Source of the DNA: Pinus tabuliformis | Lineage: Eukaryota; Streptophyta; Pinopsida; Pinales; Pinaceae | Direction: 5' to 3' | Assembly: GCA_031772625.1 (NCBI GenBank) | Contig: CM062815.1 | Coordinates: 114,956,989-115,020,988 of the forward strand | Length of the DNA: 64,000 nucleotides | Shown here: positions 34,837 through 45,679 of the stretch, piece by piece | Position numbering within the stretch: position 1 is the first letter of the stretch | Layout of the letters: each line of letters opens with the position of its first letter | Program-made: the position numbers and the translations under genes | Notes under the pieces: model-generated | Databases searched by the model: none | Told to the model about the DNA's origin: nothing | Seen by the model: only the letters and a program-made list of their open reading frames with translations

Positions 34837-35350
34837 CAAGGCAATACCTGGCGCTGTTTTGGATGAGGGTGCATCTGTTAGTCTTATGTCTGCTACTACT
34901 TGGCAAGCTTTGGGTTCCCCACAGCTTGTGCCCATAGCATCGAATCTGACTGCTTTTGACGGAGGAACTAGCCAACCATTAGGGATCCTTCCAAAGTTCC
35001 CTATTACTTTGGGAGGCAAGACCGTCTATATAGACGTATCGGTTACCCAAGGTGCTTTAGATTTCAATCTTCTCCTTGGTCGTGACTATGTTTATGCCAT
35101 GGGGGCCCTTATTTCTTCACTTTTCCGTGTGGTTTGCTTTCCACACAATGGACGAATTGTGACTATCGATCAATTATCGTTCGTTAGTCCACGGGTCCCC
35201 CCTGCGCAGTCGTCATCCCCTCCTGGTGTTCATCCACCAGTTGCATCTGCCTCACCGCAGGTCAACTACGTGGCCACCTATCCCGTGCCTATATCTAGCA
35301 ATGCCACCATCGTGCATAGTGTCCTGGGGGCATTGGGTCTTGACTTCTGA
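34805..35350 (+). CDS. Retropepsin-like aspartic protease, young element
   Basis: A 181-codon frame in the +1 phase relative to gag; the phase is open from 34784, so the overlap with gag is about 34784-34836. The active-site loop reads AVLDEGASVSLMS (Asp codon at 34862), a variant of the usual D[S/T]GAS, with Glu in the Ser/Thr position. The second landmark, LLLGRDYVYAMGA, lies about 70 residues later, as in retropepsins. It would process gag. The Pro/Ser-rich tail ends at a stop and no polymerase follows. The phase change could be programmed frameshifting or a mutation. The Glu may weaken catalysis. Confidence 0.65.
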   Translation: MCLFGSWYMPDKAIPGAVLDEGASVSLMSATTWQALGSPQLVPIASNLTAFDGGTSQPLGILPKFPITLGGKTVYIDVSVTQGALDFNLLLGRDYVYAMGALISSLFRVVCFPHNGRIVTIDQLSFVSPRVPPAQSSSPPGVHPPVASASPQVNYVATYPVPISSNATIVHSVLGALGLDF

Positions 35351-35404
35351 GATGTTGTCCTTCCACCGGGAGTGGCACTCTTGGAAGCCCCAACTTCCTG
35401 TTCA

Positions 35405-35640
35405 TTATAATGAAGTTCAGGCGGAGCACAGTTCGTTTTCCTGTGTCAAGCTCCTTAAAAAATGAAATTAGGTGGCGGAGCATAGTTCGTTTTCCTATGT
35501 CAAGCTCCTTAAAAAATGAAACTAGGTCTAGCCGAGCATAGTCCCTGATCTTGTGTCAAGCTCATTAAAAAATGAAATAAGGGTTATGAGGATAGTTCTT
35601 TTACTGTGTCAACCTCATTAAAAAATGAAACATCTCCTCC
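35405..35640 (+). repeat. Four short tandem units with complementary arms
   Basis: Units of about 55-60 bp on the theme GAGCATAGTTC, TGTCAAGCTC, TTAAAAAATGAAA. Outer arms differ but stay complementary: GGAGC/GCTCC (35423-35427 with 35450-35454, and 35477-35481 with 35504-35508), GAGC/GCTC (35534-35537 with 35560-35563), ATGAGG/CCTCAT (35586-35591 with 35613-35618). In the first two, inner ACAG/CTGT becomes ATAG/CTAT, a compensatory change. Confidence 0.75.
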
Positions 35641-35854
35641 TTTCCAAATCGAGTCTTTTGATTAAGATCTCGTAAAATACAAGTCGAGTCTTTCACAGAT
35701 CTCGAGAGTGAACCTTCATTCCATCCACTCCGTGAATGCCATGAAGCTTGGGGGGCATGTACCTCGATTTGCATTATCATGCTGGGGGCATGCAAATTTA
35801 TAGCAAGCATAGTTTTTCGTTTCAAGCTTGTGTAAACATGAAACCGAATCCAAG

Positions 35855-37412
35855 CAGAGTTCTCCATGGTTCAAGCTTGTGAAAAAAAAATGAACCCATA
35901 CCTGATTTACATCCCGTGATTGCCTTTTATCTGCTAAATTCTGCTAGATGAGCCTTGGTTGTTTCATTCCATCGCCACCATCTCTTTGGCCGATCATATG
36001 CTTTCACTTGGTTGTTTCTCCTTTCCTGAGGAACCGCAGCGATGAGTGGTTTTATTTAGCCAGCCTCTTAACCTTTACATGTTTCGAGTAAGTTCCACCA
36101 TTACCGGAACCAGTTGCTACCCTTTATACCACTCGTTCCTTCAGGACGAGTCGCCTTTACGCTCTTTTCTGACTCGTAAAATATGAAAAGATTGCCGAGT
36201 ATTTTTCCTTTTTGACTCGTTAAAGAAAATAAAAATGGAGGTCTTCTTTCAGCTCTTTTCTGACCATTTAAAGAGGAAAAGATTGTCGAGTCACTCCTCT
36301 TGACTCGTTAAATGTTAATAAGGGGCGGTCGTTTTAAGTTCTTTTTGTCGACCGTTAAGACTTAAAAAGATTACCGGGTTTTTGTCGTTTCGGACTCGTT
36401 AATGGTTACGAAACGACGTGGTTTTGATCACTTTTTTACTTTTTCAGGTCGAAATCACTAATTATGAAAAGTACTCCTCGATCGTAATGATCGGGCGGTT
36501 CTTTCGGGTATTATTTTATACTTTTTCGGGCCCGAGAGACACAACTTTACGAAAAAGGACATCCCTGGAGTTTCCTTTTCTGTTGTCTTTTCAAACTCTC
36601 TAAACATGAAAAGACGCCGAGTTCTTCCTTTGTCAGAGTTCTCCATGGTTCAAGCTTGTGAAAAAAAAATGAACCCATACCTGATTTACATCCCGTGATT
36701 GCCTTTTATCTGCTAAATTCTGCTAGATGAGCCTTGGTTGTTTCATTCCATTGCCACCATCTCTTTGGCCGATCATATGCTTTCACTTGGTTGTTTCTCC
36801 TTTCCTGAGGAACCGCAGCGATGAGTGGTTTTATTTAGCCAGCCTCTTAACCTTTACATGTTTCAAGTAAGTTCCACCATTACCGGAACCAGTTGCTACC
36901 CTTTATACCACTCGTTCCTTCAAGACGAGTCGCCTTTACGCTCTTTTCTGACTCGTAAAATATGAAAAGATTGCCGAGTATTTTTCCTTTTTGACTCGTT
37001 AAAGAAAATAAAAATGGAGGTCTTCTTTCAGCTCTTTTCTGACCATTTAAAGAGGAAAAGATTGCCGAGTCGCTCCTCTTGACTCGTTAAATGTTAATAA
37101 GGGGCGGTCGTTTTAAGTTCTTTTTGTCGACCGTTAAAACTTAAAAAGATTACCGGGTTTTTGTCGTTTCGGACTCGTTAATGGTTACGAAACGACGTGG
37201 TTTTGATCACTTTTTTACTTTTTCAGGTTGAAATCACTAATTATGAAAAGTACTCCTCGATCGTAATGATCGGGCGGTTCTTTCGGGTATTATTTTATAC
37301 TTTTTCGGGCCCGAGAGACACAACTTTATGAAAAAGGACATCCCTGGAATTTCCTTTTCTGTTGTCTTTTCAAACTCTCTAAACATGAAAAGACGCCGAC
37401 TTCTTCCTTTGT
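35855..37412 (+). repeat. Direct tandem duplication, 779-bp unit
   Basis: 35855-36633 is repeated as 36634-37412 with about ten differences, again mostly transitions. The duplicated unit contains most of the interleaved-arm modules, so that array is doubled. The duplication is younger than the modules themselves. Confidence 0.9.
36146..36633 (+). other. Array of pseudoknot-like A-B-A'-B' modules
   Basis: Consecutive modules each have two complementary pairs that interleave. Examples: A 36146-36152 with A' 36171-36177 (ACGAGTC/GACTCGT) and B 36163-36169 with B' 36185-36191 (TCTTTTC/GAAAAGA); CGGTC/GACCG (36326-36330, 36350-36354) with TCTTTTT/AAAAAGA (36340-36346, 36364-36370); GTCGTTTCG/CGAAACGAC (36384-36392, 36409-36417); GAGTTT/AAACTC (36568-36573, 36593-36598) with GTCTTTTCA/TGAAAAGAC (36585-36593, 36607-36615). 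TTAAA often follows A'. The whole set is repeated 779 bp downstream. Confidence 0.65.
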
Positions 37413-37884
37413 CAGACTCGTTAAAACTTAATGACATCGGATTTTGTCACAACACAAGCATATGCTATCCCCATCAAGCTTGTTAAAAATAACTGGGGTA
37501 CTCGCCAGAAATGGCGGGGGGAAAAGAAAATTTTCGAACCATAATTATTACCGTGACGGCAGTATGTCGCTCTTGAACATGGCACTTTTCTGCTTTCGTG
37601 TCTAGGGTAGGGATATCTCATCTCATATCTTTCACTTGCTTCCATGGACTTGGGTACCTTATTTGACCTCTCATCCACTCATTGCCTCGTCATCATGACC
37701 TTTGATACATTGATGTCAAATACTGCCAATTCCATTAATGTGCCACCGATATGTTCAAGAGAAGTTGACCTCTGCAAAGAAATAATCTCCCTCTGATAGT
37801 TCGCACAATCTTGATTCACAATATTATCTCTCTGTCTTGTGTCGATGATGTGGGAAACATTATGGCCCACCTTCGATCAAGGTC

Positions 37885-38416
37885 ACTTCCTGTCGACTTC
37901 AACTCATTATCCAGGAAGTTGATCTAGAGACTCCTTTCCGGTGCCTTGGAGCCTGCATGCCTCAATGGCAGGTTCTTCGTGTTCGACGTGAGGCTTTCAT
38001 CATTGGCCTCCGATCGAATGATTCTACGGGTGTTTGACTTCAGATCATTAATTCACACGCCGTAGATTGTACCTATAGTACCTTGAGGGCCATTGTCATT
38101 ATTGGTGGTACCTCTCGCGTCTGTTAACAGTTTCCACTATTGACTGGTAATCAGACGATGTTCATGCATGTTCGACTTCAGCTCATATATTCACATGCTT
38201 GAACTTGTACTCTCGTTCGGGTCGAGATGGAGCGCAAGACCCTGGATTGTGTCTGTTGTAATCCAGGCGTGATTCTTGATACTTGACTCATTCACTGGAT
38301 GGCTGCGACCATACCTGAGTCAATTCATTGATCCTAACCAGATGGTTGCGTCCATACTATGGATCTAGATTATTTATGTACTCTCTTATGGATGGCTGCG
38401 ACCATACCAAGTACAT
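37885..38416 (+). other. Hairpin modules with constant cores and variable arms
   Basis: Core TCGACTTCA..TCAT..ATTC is framed by ACTTCCTG/CAGGAAGT (37885-37892, 37912-37919), by CTACGG/CCGTAG (38024-38029, 38060-38065) and by GCATGT/ACATGC (38166-38171, 38193-38198). Core GGATGGCTGCGACCATAC is framed by TTGACTCA/TGAGTCAA (38283-38290, 38316-38323), GATCC/GGATC (38330-38334, 38361-38365) and ATGTACT/AGTACAT (38376-38382, 38410-38416). CCTGGATT/AATCCAGG (38241-38248, 38260-38267) forms another stem. Confidence 0.65.
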
Positions 38417-38536
38417 CATGTAATTGAACTATCAAGTCATGTCTCTTAACACGGATCCTCAGCAGCAACTCTATATGTGTTCTTGTGTGTTCTTGTAAAG
38501 CATTTCACCCCTCTCCACCTCTCGGAACTCATGCTT

Positions 38537-38547
38537 TAGGGGGCATC
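38537..38547 (+). other. Polypurine tract of young element
   Basis: TTTAGGGGGCATC-type purine run directly before the TGTTACACAG start of the 3' LTR. Confidence 0.6.
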
Positions 38548-39587
38548 TGTTACACAGTAATTTTTCACCATCCCTGTTACTCCTCTTGTCGTACTTTGGA
38601 GGACTCATCCCGGGAGTTATAAGAAGTGACAAAGTCTAAAAACACTTACATTATGTTCCCCTGAGTATGTACTTCATGTTCCCTGAAGACACCTCCTACA
38701 GATTATCCCTGAAAAGTGCTCTTTTTCCATTGGTGCAGGTCCACAGTATCTTACCCGCGCCAATCATGGAGATCCTCAAAAGAGGGCGCGACCATTGGCG
38801 CTCTGTCTTAGAGCAACAGTCACGCCAACCAAGTTTGGTCATGCTTTTTGCCTTAACGCACGCCCGACTGTTGTTTCCTTCATTACATGGAGCTTTTTGA
38901 GGATAAAAAATCAGTCTTATGTCGAGTTCTATCCTATCTCCATCTTTAATGGCTTTTGGGGATAATGTTAATCCACAATAGGTGTCCCGGTTCATCGTAT
39001 CCTCCTCCCTTCTTCATCTATATAAGCTTGTCCTTATGCATTTGACAAGCTAGTCATGGAGTGCTAGATGTTGAGTTCTTGAGTTCTTGGAGGAATGCTA
39101 GTTGTGCTTATCATGAGTGATAATGAATGCTAGAGAGGTTATGCTGCCGGAGAGGAGAGACATTGCAAGACACATATAGTTGCTCGCCCAGCCAGGAGAG
39201 GTTCAACGTCAGAACCTTGGTTGTAACTTTTCCTGTTTATTATTAATTAATGAGCGACTGCTATTATAGTTCCAATCTCATTGTCTATTATGGTGATGTG
39301 TTGATTTATTTCCTTTCTGACTGAAATATAGTTATGCCTTGGTAGATTTTATGTTGGTATCTGTCTCTTCCTTTGCATGTGCAGGTGTCCGTTTATGGTC
39401 TGCTGGAGTGAGGGAGCGGGAATATCAACTCTGCTTCAACCATAGCGTTGGATTCCAGGTTGGTCTTCTTAATTCACCGTTAATGCATAACTAGGAACTT
39501 GCGTGGCAGCGTGGTTTGATTGTGGCTAGTTTTGTTTTAGGCTAGTGGGATCGCCTCTGTCCGCAGAGGGGATTTACCTATCCAACA
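38548..39587 (+). repeat. 3' LTR of young element
   Basis: Gapless 1040-bp partner of 30554-31593. Most of the roughly 14 differences are C/T or G/A transitions. It follows a polypurine tract at about 38537-38547. Confidence 0.9.
39019..39026 (+). promoter_or_regulatory. TATA box, 3' LTR of young element
   Basis: TATATAAG, the identical counterpart of 31025-31032. Confidence 0.55.
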
Positions 39588-39592
39588 CTTAC
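39588..39592. repeat. Target-site duplication, right copy (CTTAC)
   Basis: CTTAC directly after the LTR end CCAACA; matches 30549-30553. Confidence 0.85.
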
Positions 39593-40379
39593 CATGATGA
39601 CCTTCTTGTTCCATTAACATCCTCATGGTCCATCTCCATATGAATCTTCCTTCAAGCATCAGAATGCCCAAGGATTGAACTCGATTACCAAGATACAACT
39701 TTTCTCCTGGAGATTATACTATATGTTAATTATGATTATATATATTCAAGAGAAAGTCTTAAATTCTTTATACATCCATAAGTAAGTCAAATCCTGTTCT
39801 TTTCATGCATCATATATCCATATACCTAAGCATATTTTATTTTCACAAGATTCTACACACACGAATCTTATCCAAAGTTTTTATTTTCAACATCCATTTC
39901 TATGCTTTCATCTTAACATCTAGCTGTCATATATCTCACAAAGAGATTGCATCCTGACCCATTACATTATTTAATCCCTTTACTAGTATTGATTCCACAC
40001 TACATGGAATGTCTACTAACCTTATCATGATGATTTTTCCAAAGACCTTCCAAAATGATGGTCTTTCCTGAATCATGATGATTCAACTAATAAGGATGAA
40101 AACTTCTAATCATAATGTTAGGCGATACATTGATGAACTTAAGAAAAAGTGGTCTATCTATCCATATATCTAGATGATCTCTACAAAGCAACGTAATCAT
40201 GTAAATTCTAGACATGCTAGTATCATATGCTTCTTTCTATGATTCCATGAAAAACATACTATCCTAAAAGAAAGATTAACCTTCATAAATAACCAGAAAA
40301 TCAGTGAACCTTCTTTAGTAGTAAATATCCTTCACTTCTTCCTTCTTATGAGGTTATCCCACTACTTCTACTACATGAG
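39593..40379 (-). other. Interior of older copia element, non-coding
   Basis: It continues 29450-30553 after removal of the young insertion. There are many CATGATGA and CATATATCCATA words and no pol motifs on either strand. It lies downstream of the gag fragment in the minus direction. Confidence 0.4.
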
Positions 40380-41290
40380 CTTCACTCCTTTCCTTTCTCT
40401 TGTTGTTCTATAGGCTTGGAAAATCCCTGTTAAAGTGTCCAAACTCATTGCACTTACATTGAACCTTGGACATATCTTTCTTCTTGGACTTTCCAAAGTT
40501 TCCCTTCTTCGGCTTCTTTACTTGGGCTAGAAAGGCTTGAGACTGCTCATCTGATCCAATATCATCCTTGACCTTGATCCTTTATTCTTCCAATATGCAT
40601 TGCACCCAAAAGTCATCAAAGGGAATTGAATCCTTCTTGGAGTAGATACTTGTTGCAAATTTGCTCCATTATGGTGGTAATGCCTTTAGTACACAGATGG
40701 TTACTTAAGAATCGGTCCCTAAGTCATTGCAGATGGTCTCTTAGATGAGAGACTCTCATGAGAAGGGACGCAACATCCTCATCCTTTGATTTATTCATTC
40801 TATATAACTTATTCCGCAAAGAAATATTTTGTCATGTTGTACCTACAAAATACAAATTTACTAGCTTCTCATACATAGCCTTGGAATTTTTCACGTTTGC
40901 AACAAATGGAACAAGAGAAACCTTAATTGGTTAAACTATGATCCTTTGAGCCCTTACTTCCCCTTTTTTGTACTTTTCTAGTTCTTATGTCTTGTCCTTG
41001 CTTGGTTCATTGATTTACCCGGTAACATATTCCATTACTTCTTGTTCTGTGAGTATCAAGTCAATTCTTTTCTTCCATTCTAGATAGTTTGTTGTCCCAA
41101 CAAGCTTCTTGCTCTCCTTGCAGAAAGAACCCATATGACTTGAAGATTCAAACATGGTGTAATAATGTGATATTTCCTTGAGACCAAGATTCTTCTTAAT
41201 GGTATCTTCAATCTTCTTGATGCCTTCAAGTTCTTTGAAGTTTCCTTGATAATAGCTTCTGAAGTCCCTTGATGCTTCCTTCAAAGATGC
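40380..41290 (-). pseudogene. Ty1/copia gag remnant
   Basis: The N-terminal piece (41015-41284) ends with LVGTTNYLEWKKRIDLILTE, the start of a copia gag core (DUF4219/UBN2 region). Further along the minus strand, broken frames read SLRNKLYRMNKSKDEDVASL and LMRVSHLRDHLQ (about 40750-40830). A knuckle-like CKCNEFGHFNRDF follows (about 40430-40480), where the first Cys spacing and the last Cys are lost. Several stops and frameshifts are present. Its 5' side is cut by the 41430-60463 element. Confidence 0.7.
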
Positions 41291-41429
41291 CTTCCAAATA
41301 GATTTTCTTCCACAGAGAGATCAACACTCTTCTTGAAGTCTTTTTCTCATATCTTCCTTTGATGTGAGAAAGATGTAGACTTGATCTCCTTTAATGTAGA
41401 AACCCTCGAGTCATTTCTCAAATGATCCA

Positions 41430-44400
41430 TGTTACACACATTTTTTCAAAGTTCCAAGGAAGCAGAAGTACCATTTTGTTCAATAGAGTCGAATCATCTA
41501 TTAGTAGTTTATGTGTCATTGCAAACCCGTTCTGCAATTTATGTAATGTAAATGATGTTAGTAAGACCAAGAATGTATGTAAAAACCTAGGTATGCCTAT
41601 TATTTTGGCGAGAGTTTCATCCTAGGAGGTCTTTCATCTCACTAATTCATTTTGGTTTCTGAACACAGATGATTGGAAGAGTTTTTCCCTCCAACTTCAC
41701 CCCAAATCTAGGGTGTAATTCTACGTCAAAGTCTTAGGTGAGTCCTAGTGTTTTAGTCTAGTATTATGTAAAAGTGATTTATGAATAATTTAAGGTATTT
41801 GGCTAAATTATTTTATTACAAATCACTTGGTCTACTAGCTCATATTGTGTCGCAGATTGGGTATGTTTTGTGAGGGTCTACTATCGAACAGGTATCCCCC
41901 TTTGAGGGTTGAAATTGTAAATCTTGTATAAAAAATATTTTAATGAATGGTCCCTCATACTTAGACACCATGGTTATAATATTAGACGCTGAAAAAAATA
42001 ATTAATCCCTTCATGTGTCAAGTAATTAAATTTTCTAGCAAAATTAAATTAAAATCCTAAGCCAAAAAGTTAATTAATTAGAGCCAGATTAAAATGTCTT
42101 AGTAAAATTAAATTCTCCAAGTGAAAAATTCGTGGGTCTTGAAAGAATTATTTTTTGGAGGTTTTCCATCAAGGAAATATTGAATATTTCAAGAAAAATT
42201 GGATCCTTGGACCTTGGTGGTTAAGTCAAAGACATTTTTTGAGGAAATTAACTCAAAATAATTAATTTTGAGCTAATTAAAATGGAATTAAATGATAAAT
42301 TCAAAAATTCCTCAAAAATAAAAATTCAACGGCTAAGATTAAAAGATGACCAAGTATTTTTTGATGACCAAGATTATTTTGGCAAGGATCAAGGAAACTA
42401 GTTGTTATTTTTCACTTGGGGGATTTATCTATAAATTAGAGAGTCATTTAAGTCTTTAGCCATCTGAATTCTGGCTAAGAAATTGTTGTTGAAGCATTTG
42501 TGTAAACTATTGTCTTGGTGGGAACTATTTTTTCTATCATAATAAATACTTTGGGGTGCAACTCGAGTTGTAATTATTCATTGATTTGTGGTATGTACAG
42601 ATTACGAGCTTCCTATGTTGTGCCACTATATGATTATTTTGAGATAAATGCATAGTGTTTGCAGGTACTTCAATCATTGTTCTCCAAGTTCACAAAGTGT
42701 GGGAAAGGATCATTTTCCTTGGATACTGAATATTTATGTTGTGGATTAAATATTCGCTAAGGCTATAGTGTGCATGGGGTTTCTGAAGTGTTTTTAGCCA
42801 TTTATCAAAGAAAATAGCCATAAAAATATTTTTCTAAAAAAATAAATAAATTCATAACCCTTGTATATTTGTAGATCTTGTAAATATAATTTGTAAATTA
42901 TTTTTGCTAACTTGGGTTTTGGGGTTTTAAGAATTTTTGTATATATTTGGGGTTTGTGTGTTTTATTTTCATTTTTTCAGGTTGAATTAAGAGATCAAGC
43001 TGAAGTAGAGATAGATCTAGGCCCTTGAGGGTAAGATCTAGTCTCCAGAAAATTTTGTCGGGCTACCCACTGAAGATTTTGCAGCAAAACTTAGATCTTA
43101 AATAGAAAAAAAATCTGAGACAAGGGTTTCACTTCTCAAGCCTCTCGACCCCAAATCTAGTCCTCCTAGGGCTAATGTCTCCCTTCCTTGGCCTACATCA
43201 TCCTTCCTTAGCCTATGTGTCATCTTTTATTCCCTTTTAGGGTAGGTCGTAGCCTTTAGGGGCCAGCGTCTCCCATTCTAGGTCCAACACTGGGGCCTTA
43301 AATTCTTTAAAGGCCTAGTCATGGGAATTAGGCCACACGACTACCTTTCCTTGACCCTAACGATTTCCCTTGAGAACTTTCCATGGGATTTCAAACCTCT
43401 AACCCTAGTCATTTTTCCCAAGAAACCCCAACATCCAACCTTTGGTGCCTCTCCTCCTCCAATGTTTCCTATTTTTGGCCTTTTCCTTCCTCTTTGGCCC
43501 CTGATCTGTCAATCTAACCTCCTTAGACCTCAGCGCTAGCCTTGGTAGGCCTAGTGTTGGCTTTCCTTGGGCTATTTTTCCCTAGTTACCCTAGATCCAT
43601 ATCTAAAATTTTCAACACTGATTCCTTTGTGGTTTTTCAAGAGAAATATGCTCAAAAAATTTGTATTTTCAGGTACAAGATCATTGGAGGAATTTTGGGC
43701 AACTTGGGCAAGTTGATCTTCAAAGCCTTGGTCCTAGGGTTTTCTATTTAAACCATCATTTTGCCTCTGTTTTATTTCAGCAATGGTAACAGTGGTAATT
43801 AGGCCCTAAAATCACATATAACTTGGTCAAAATCACTAAAAATTGCAAAATATAATTTTTCATGAATTTTGGCCACTTGGGCATCTTAGATCTAGCGTAG
43901 ATCTGATTTTCTATCTGCTGGAATTTACTACATAAATGATTGAATCAAGTCTGAAATTATTCTGAATCAGACATCTAAAAAAGGCTCAAAATTGATTTTT
44001 TTTCAAGTTTGGTGAAATTTTACTATTTTTGGGCATATTGGGAATTAGTTGTGGCATTGTTAGCTTGCTGATATGTTAGATTAATTACTTCTGTAATAAC
44101 GTGTTTCAGATTTGACATACACTGGGATAAACACATAAATTTACCTTTTCTACTCATTAGAAAATTTTATTCTTTATATGTTCGGTAAAATCTATGATCT
44201 AAAGTGACTTTCTTGTTGTTTTCATAACCCTAATAAAGTGTTGAAATTTTCTGAAGTTACTGTTGATTTGATTATTGAGAACTAACACTTGCTTGTCTCA
44301 TTCTAAGTTTTACAAAAAATTCTAAATTTTGCACTAAAATCACTCCTACACTTAAGCTCTAAATCTTTGGTCTTGTGGAATCTAATTGCCATTATTGTCT

Positions 44401-45401
44401 TTGACATTTTGGCATTGTTAAGGAATCATTGGATAATTTTCATAATCTTAAGAGACTTTGATATCTTGGTTGTTTATCTTAAGCACTTGGCATCTTAAGT
44501 TTCATTGCTTATTTGGCATTTTCAAAGCATCTTGTGGAATATTGTTGAATATTGGCACTTATATCTTTAAGTATTTGTCTTGTTTAAGATTGTTATCTCA
44601 TCATTGTTAAGTACTCTTTCTATAAGAAAAATCATATTAAGTACGTAAATAACATAAATCAATCTTAACTCAAGATAGGTTCACTCAATCTATCTTGCAT
44701 AAGCATTCTAAGATCTAGCCCGCATTAAGAACTTACCTCCTAGAATAAGCTAGGTTCATAGACTCTTAGGGAACCCATTTTCCAATTAGCTTGAGGGATT
44801 CAACTCTTGTTAGTGGTTAACACAGTAACCTTGTAGTCGTCACAGCCACAGTCTTTGTAGCATCGGAGGCTTTGGGTGGGTGGAACAAAGGGGGAGGTAT
44901 CGTTAATCAAGCCACTTCCGGCTTCCCTTTGGCTTCCATTTCACAACCTACTTTGAACACTGTTTCTCAAAACAATTAAGGGAGAGGTTCTATTTAGATT
45001 CAGCATTTAATCTAAAATTTACCAACATTCTTGCATCACACATAGATTCTAGGATTTGCACATCATATAGGCTAGTTGATCATTCAAGCACCAGGTGTCC
45101 ATACGGTTACTTGGCATTAATTTACATTAAACAAGAACTGTGACTCCATAAGGCACTGGTCTCATACTTGAAATCGAATCTAATCATTATTCTTGCTAAA
45201 ATTCTACCAAGTAGCTAGGCCACTCATCTGTGTCTCCCAAACAAGTTGGTTCCCAAATTATTTTCCTTCACCTCATTTCCATAGGGACTACCACCCATAG
45301 CTTTTTGTTGGGAGACAACTACAACAGAGTGGGTGGGGATCAAAGTGACAGAACCTGCCTTGAGCGGTTGTCGCGGTGCCTATACCATTTGGGCGACAAC
45401 A
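41430..45401 (+). repeat. 5' LTR of Tat-type gypsy
   Basis: It aligns in order with 50931-51544 and 57073-60463. TATAAAT at 42430-42436 in an ATTTATCTATAAATTAGAG context is kept in the right copy at about 57431 and is the likely promoter. Some T-rich and CTTGG-rich low-complexity stretches lie in the second half. Open frames at 43321-43751 are chance. Confidence 0.85.
42430..42436 (+). promoter_or_regulatory. TATA box in 5' LTR of Tat-type gypsy
   Basis: TATAAAT, conserved at 57431-57437 in the other LTR. About 1 kb from the LTR start, leaving an unusually long R-U5 of roughly 2.9 kb. Confidence 0.4.
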
Positions 45402-45405
45402 TTTT

Positions 45406-45423
45406 TGGCATCATTGTCTTGGG
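45406..45423 (+). other. Degenerate tRNA-Asp primer-binding site
   Basis: TGGCATCATTGTCTTGGG compared with the tRNA-Asp complement TGGCGCCGTTGCCGGGGA: most differences are transitions. It lies four bases after the LTR end at 45401. Confidence 0.65.
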
Positions 45424-45679
45424 CCAATTTATTGGACCTTGGTGTTTATGGCAATTTCTCAATCTCTCAATCTTTCCATCTTCCCTCATTCATTATCGCT
45501 CAGTGACACAACATTGTTTTACTCTTCCTTTCAGCATTCATCATCTTCTGATTACCTTATCTTTCGTTCTCTCACTAATCTTCTCATCTTGTTCATTCAC
45601 ACCATTAACACCTAGACATTTAGGTTGGTTTCTTGTTTGGGTGGTGACTCCACTTTTTCATCCATTCATAAGAACGTAC

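Larger units (their letters stand above)
30554..39587 (+). mobile_element. Young gag-protease LTR retrotransposon lacking reverse transcriptase
   Basis: It is a 9034-bp insertion with exact 5-bp duplication CTTAC (30549-30553 and 39588-39592). Both LTRs are 1040 bp (30554-31593 and 38548-39587) and differ at about 14 positions by eye, so this is by far the youngest insertion here. The interior has a primer site, an open gag of 556 codons, an overlapping protease frame, then about 3.2 kb of non-coding sequence rich in modular inverted repeats, then a polypurine tract. Reverse transcriptase, RNase H and integrase are absent, so it must be mobilised in trans. Confidence 0.9.

Noticed and set aside
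36006-36060. Hammerhead ribozyme core suggested by CCTGAGGA and CGATGAG words
   Set aside because: The required CTGATGA..GAAA core and flanking stems are not present in the right order.
41425-41429. ATCCA/ATCAC as target duplication of the 41430-60463 element
   Set aside because: Two of five bases differ; kept only as a possibility in the element entry.
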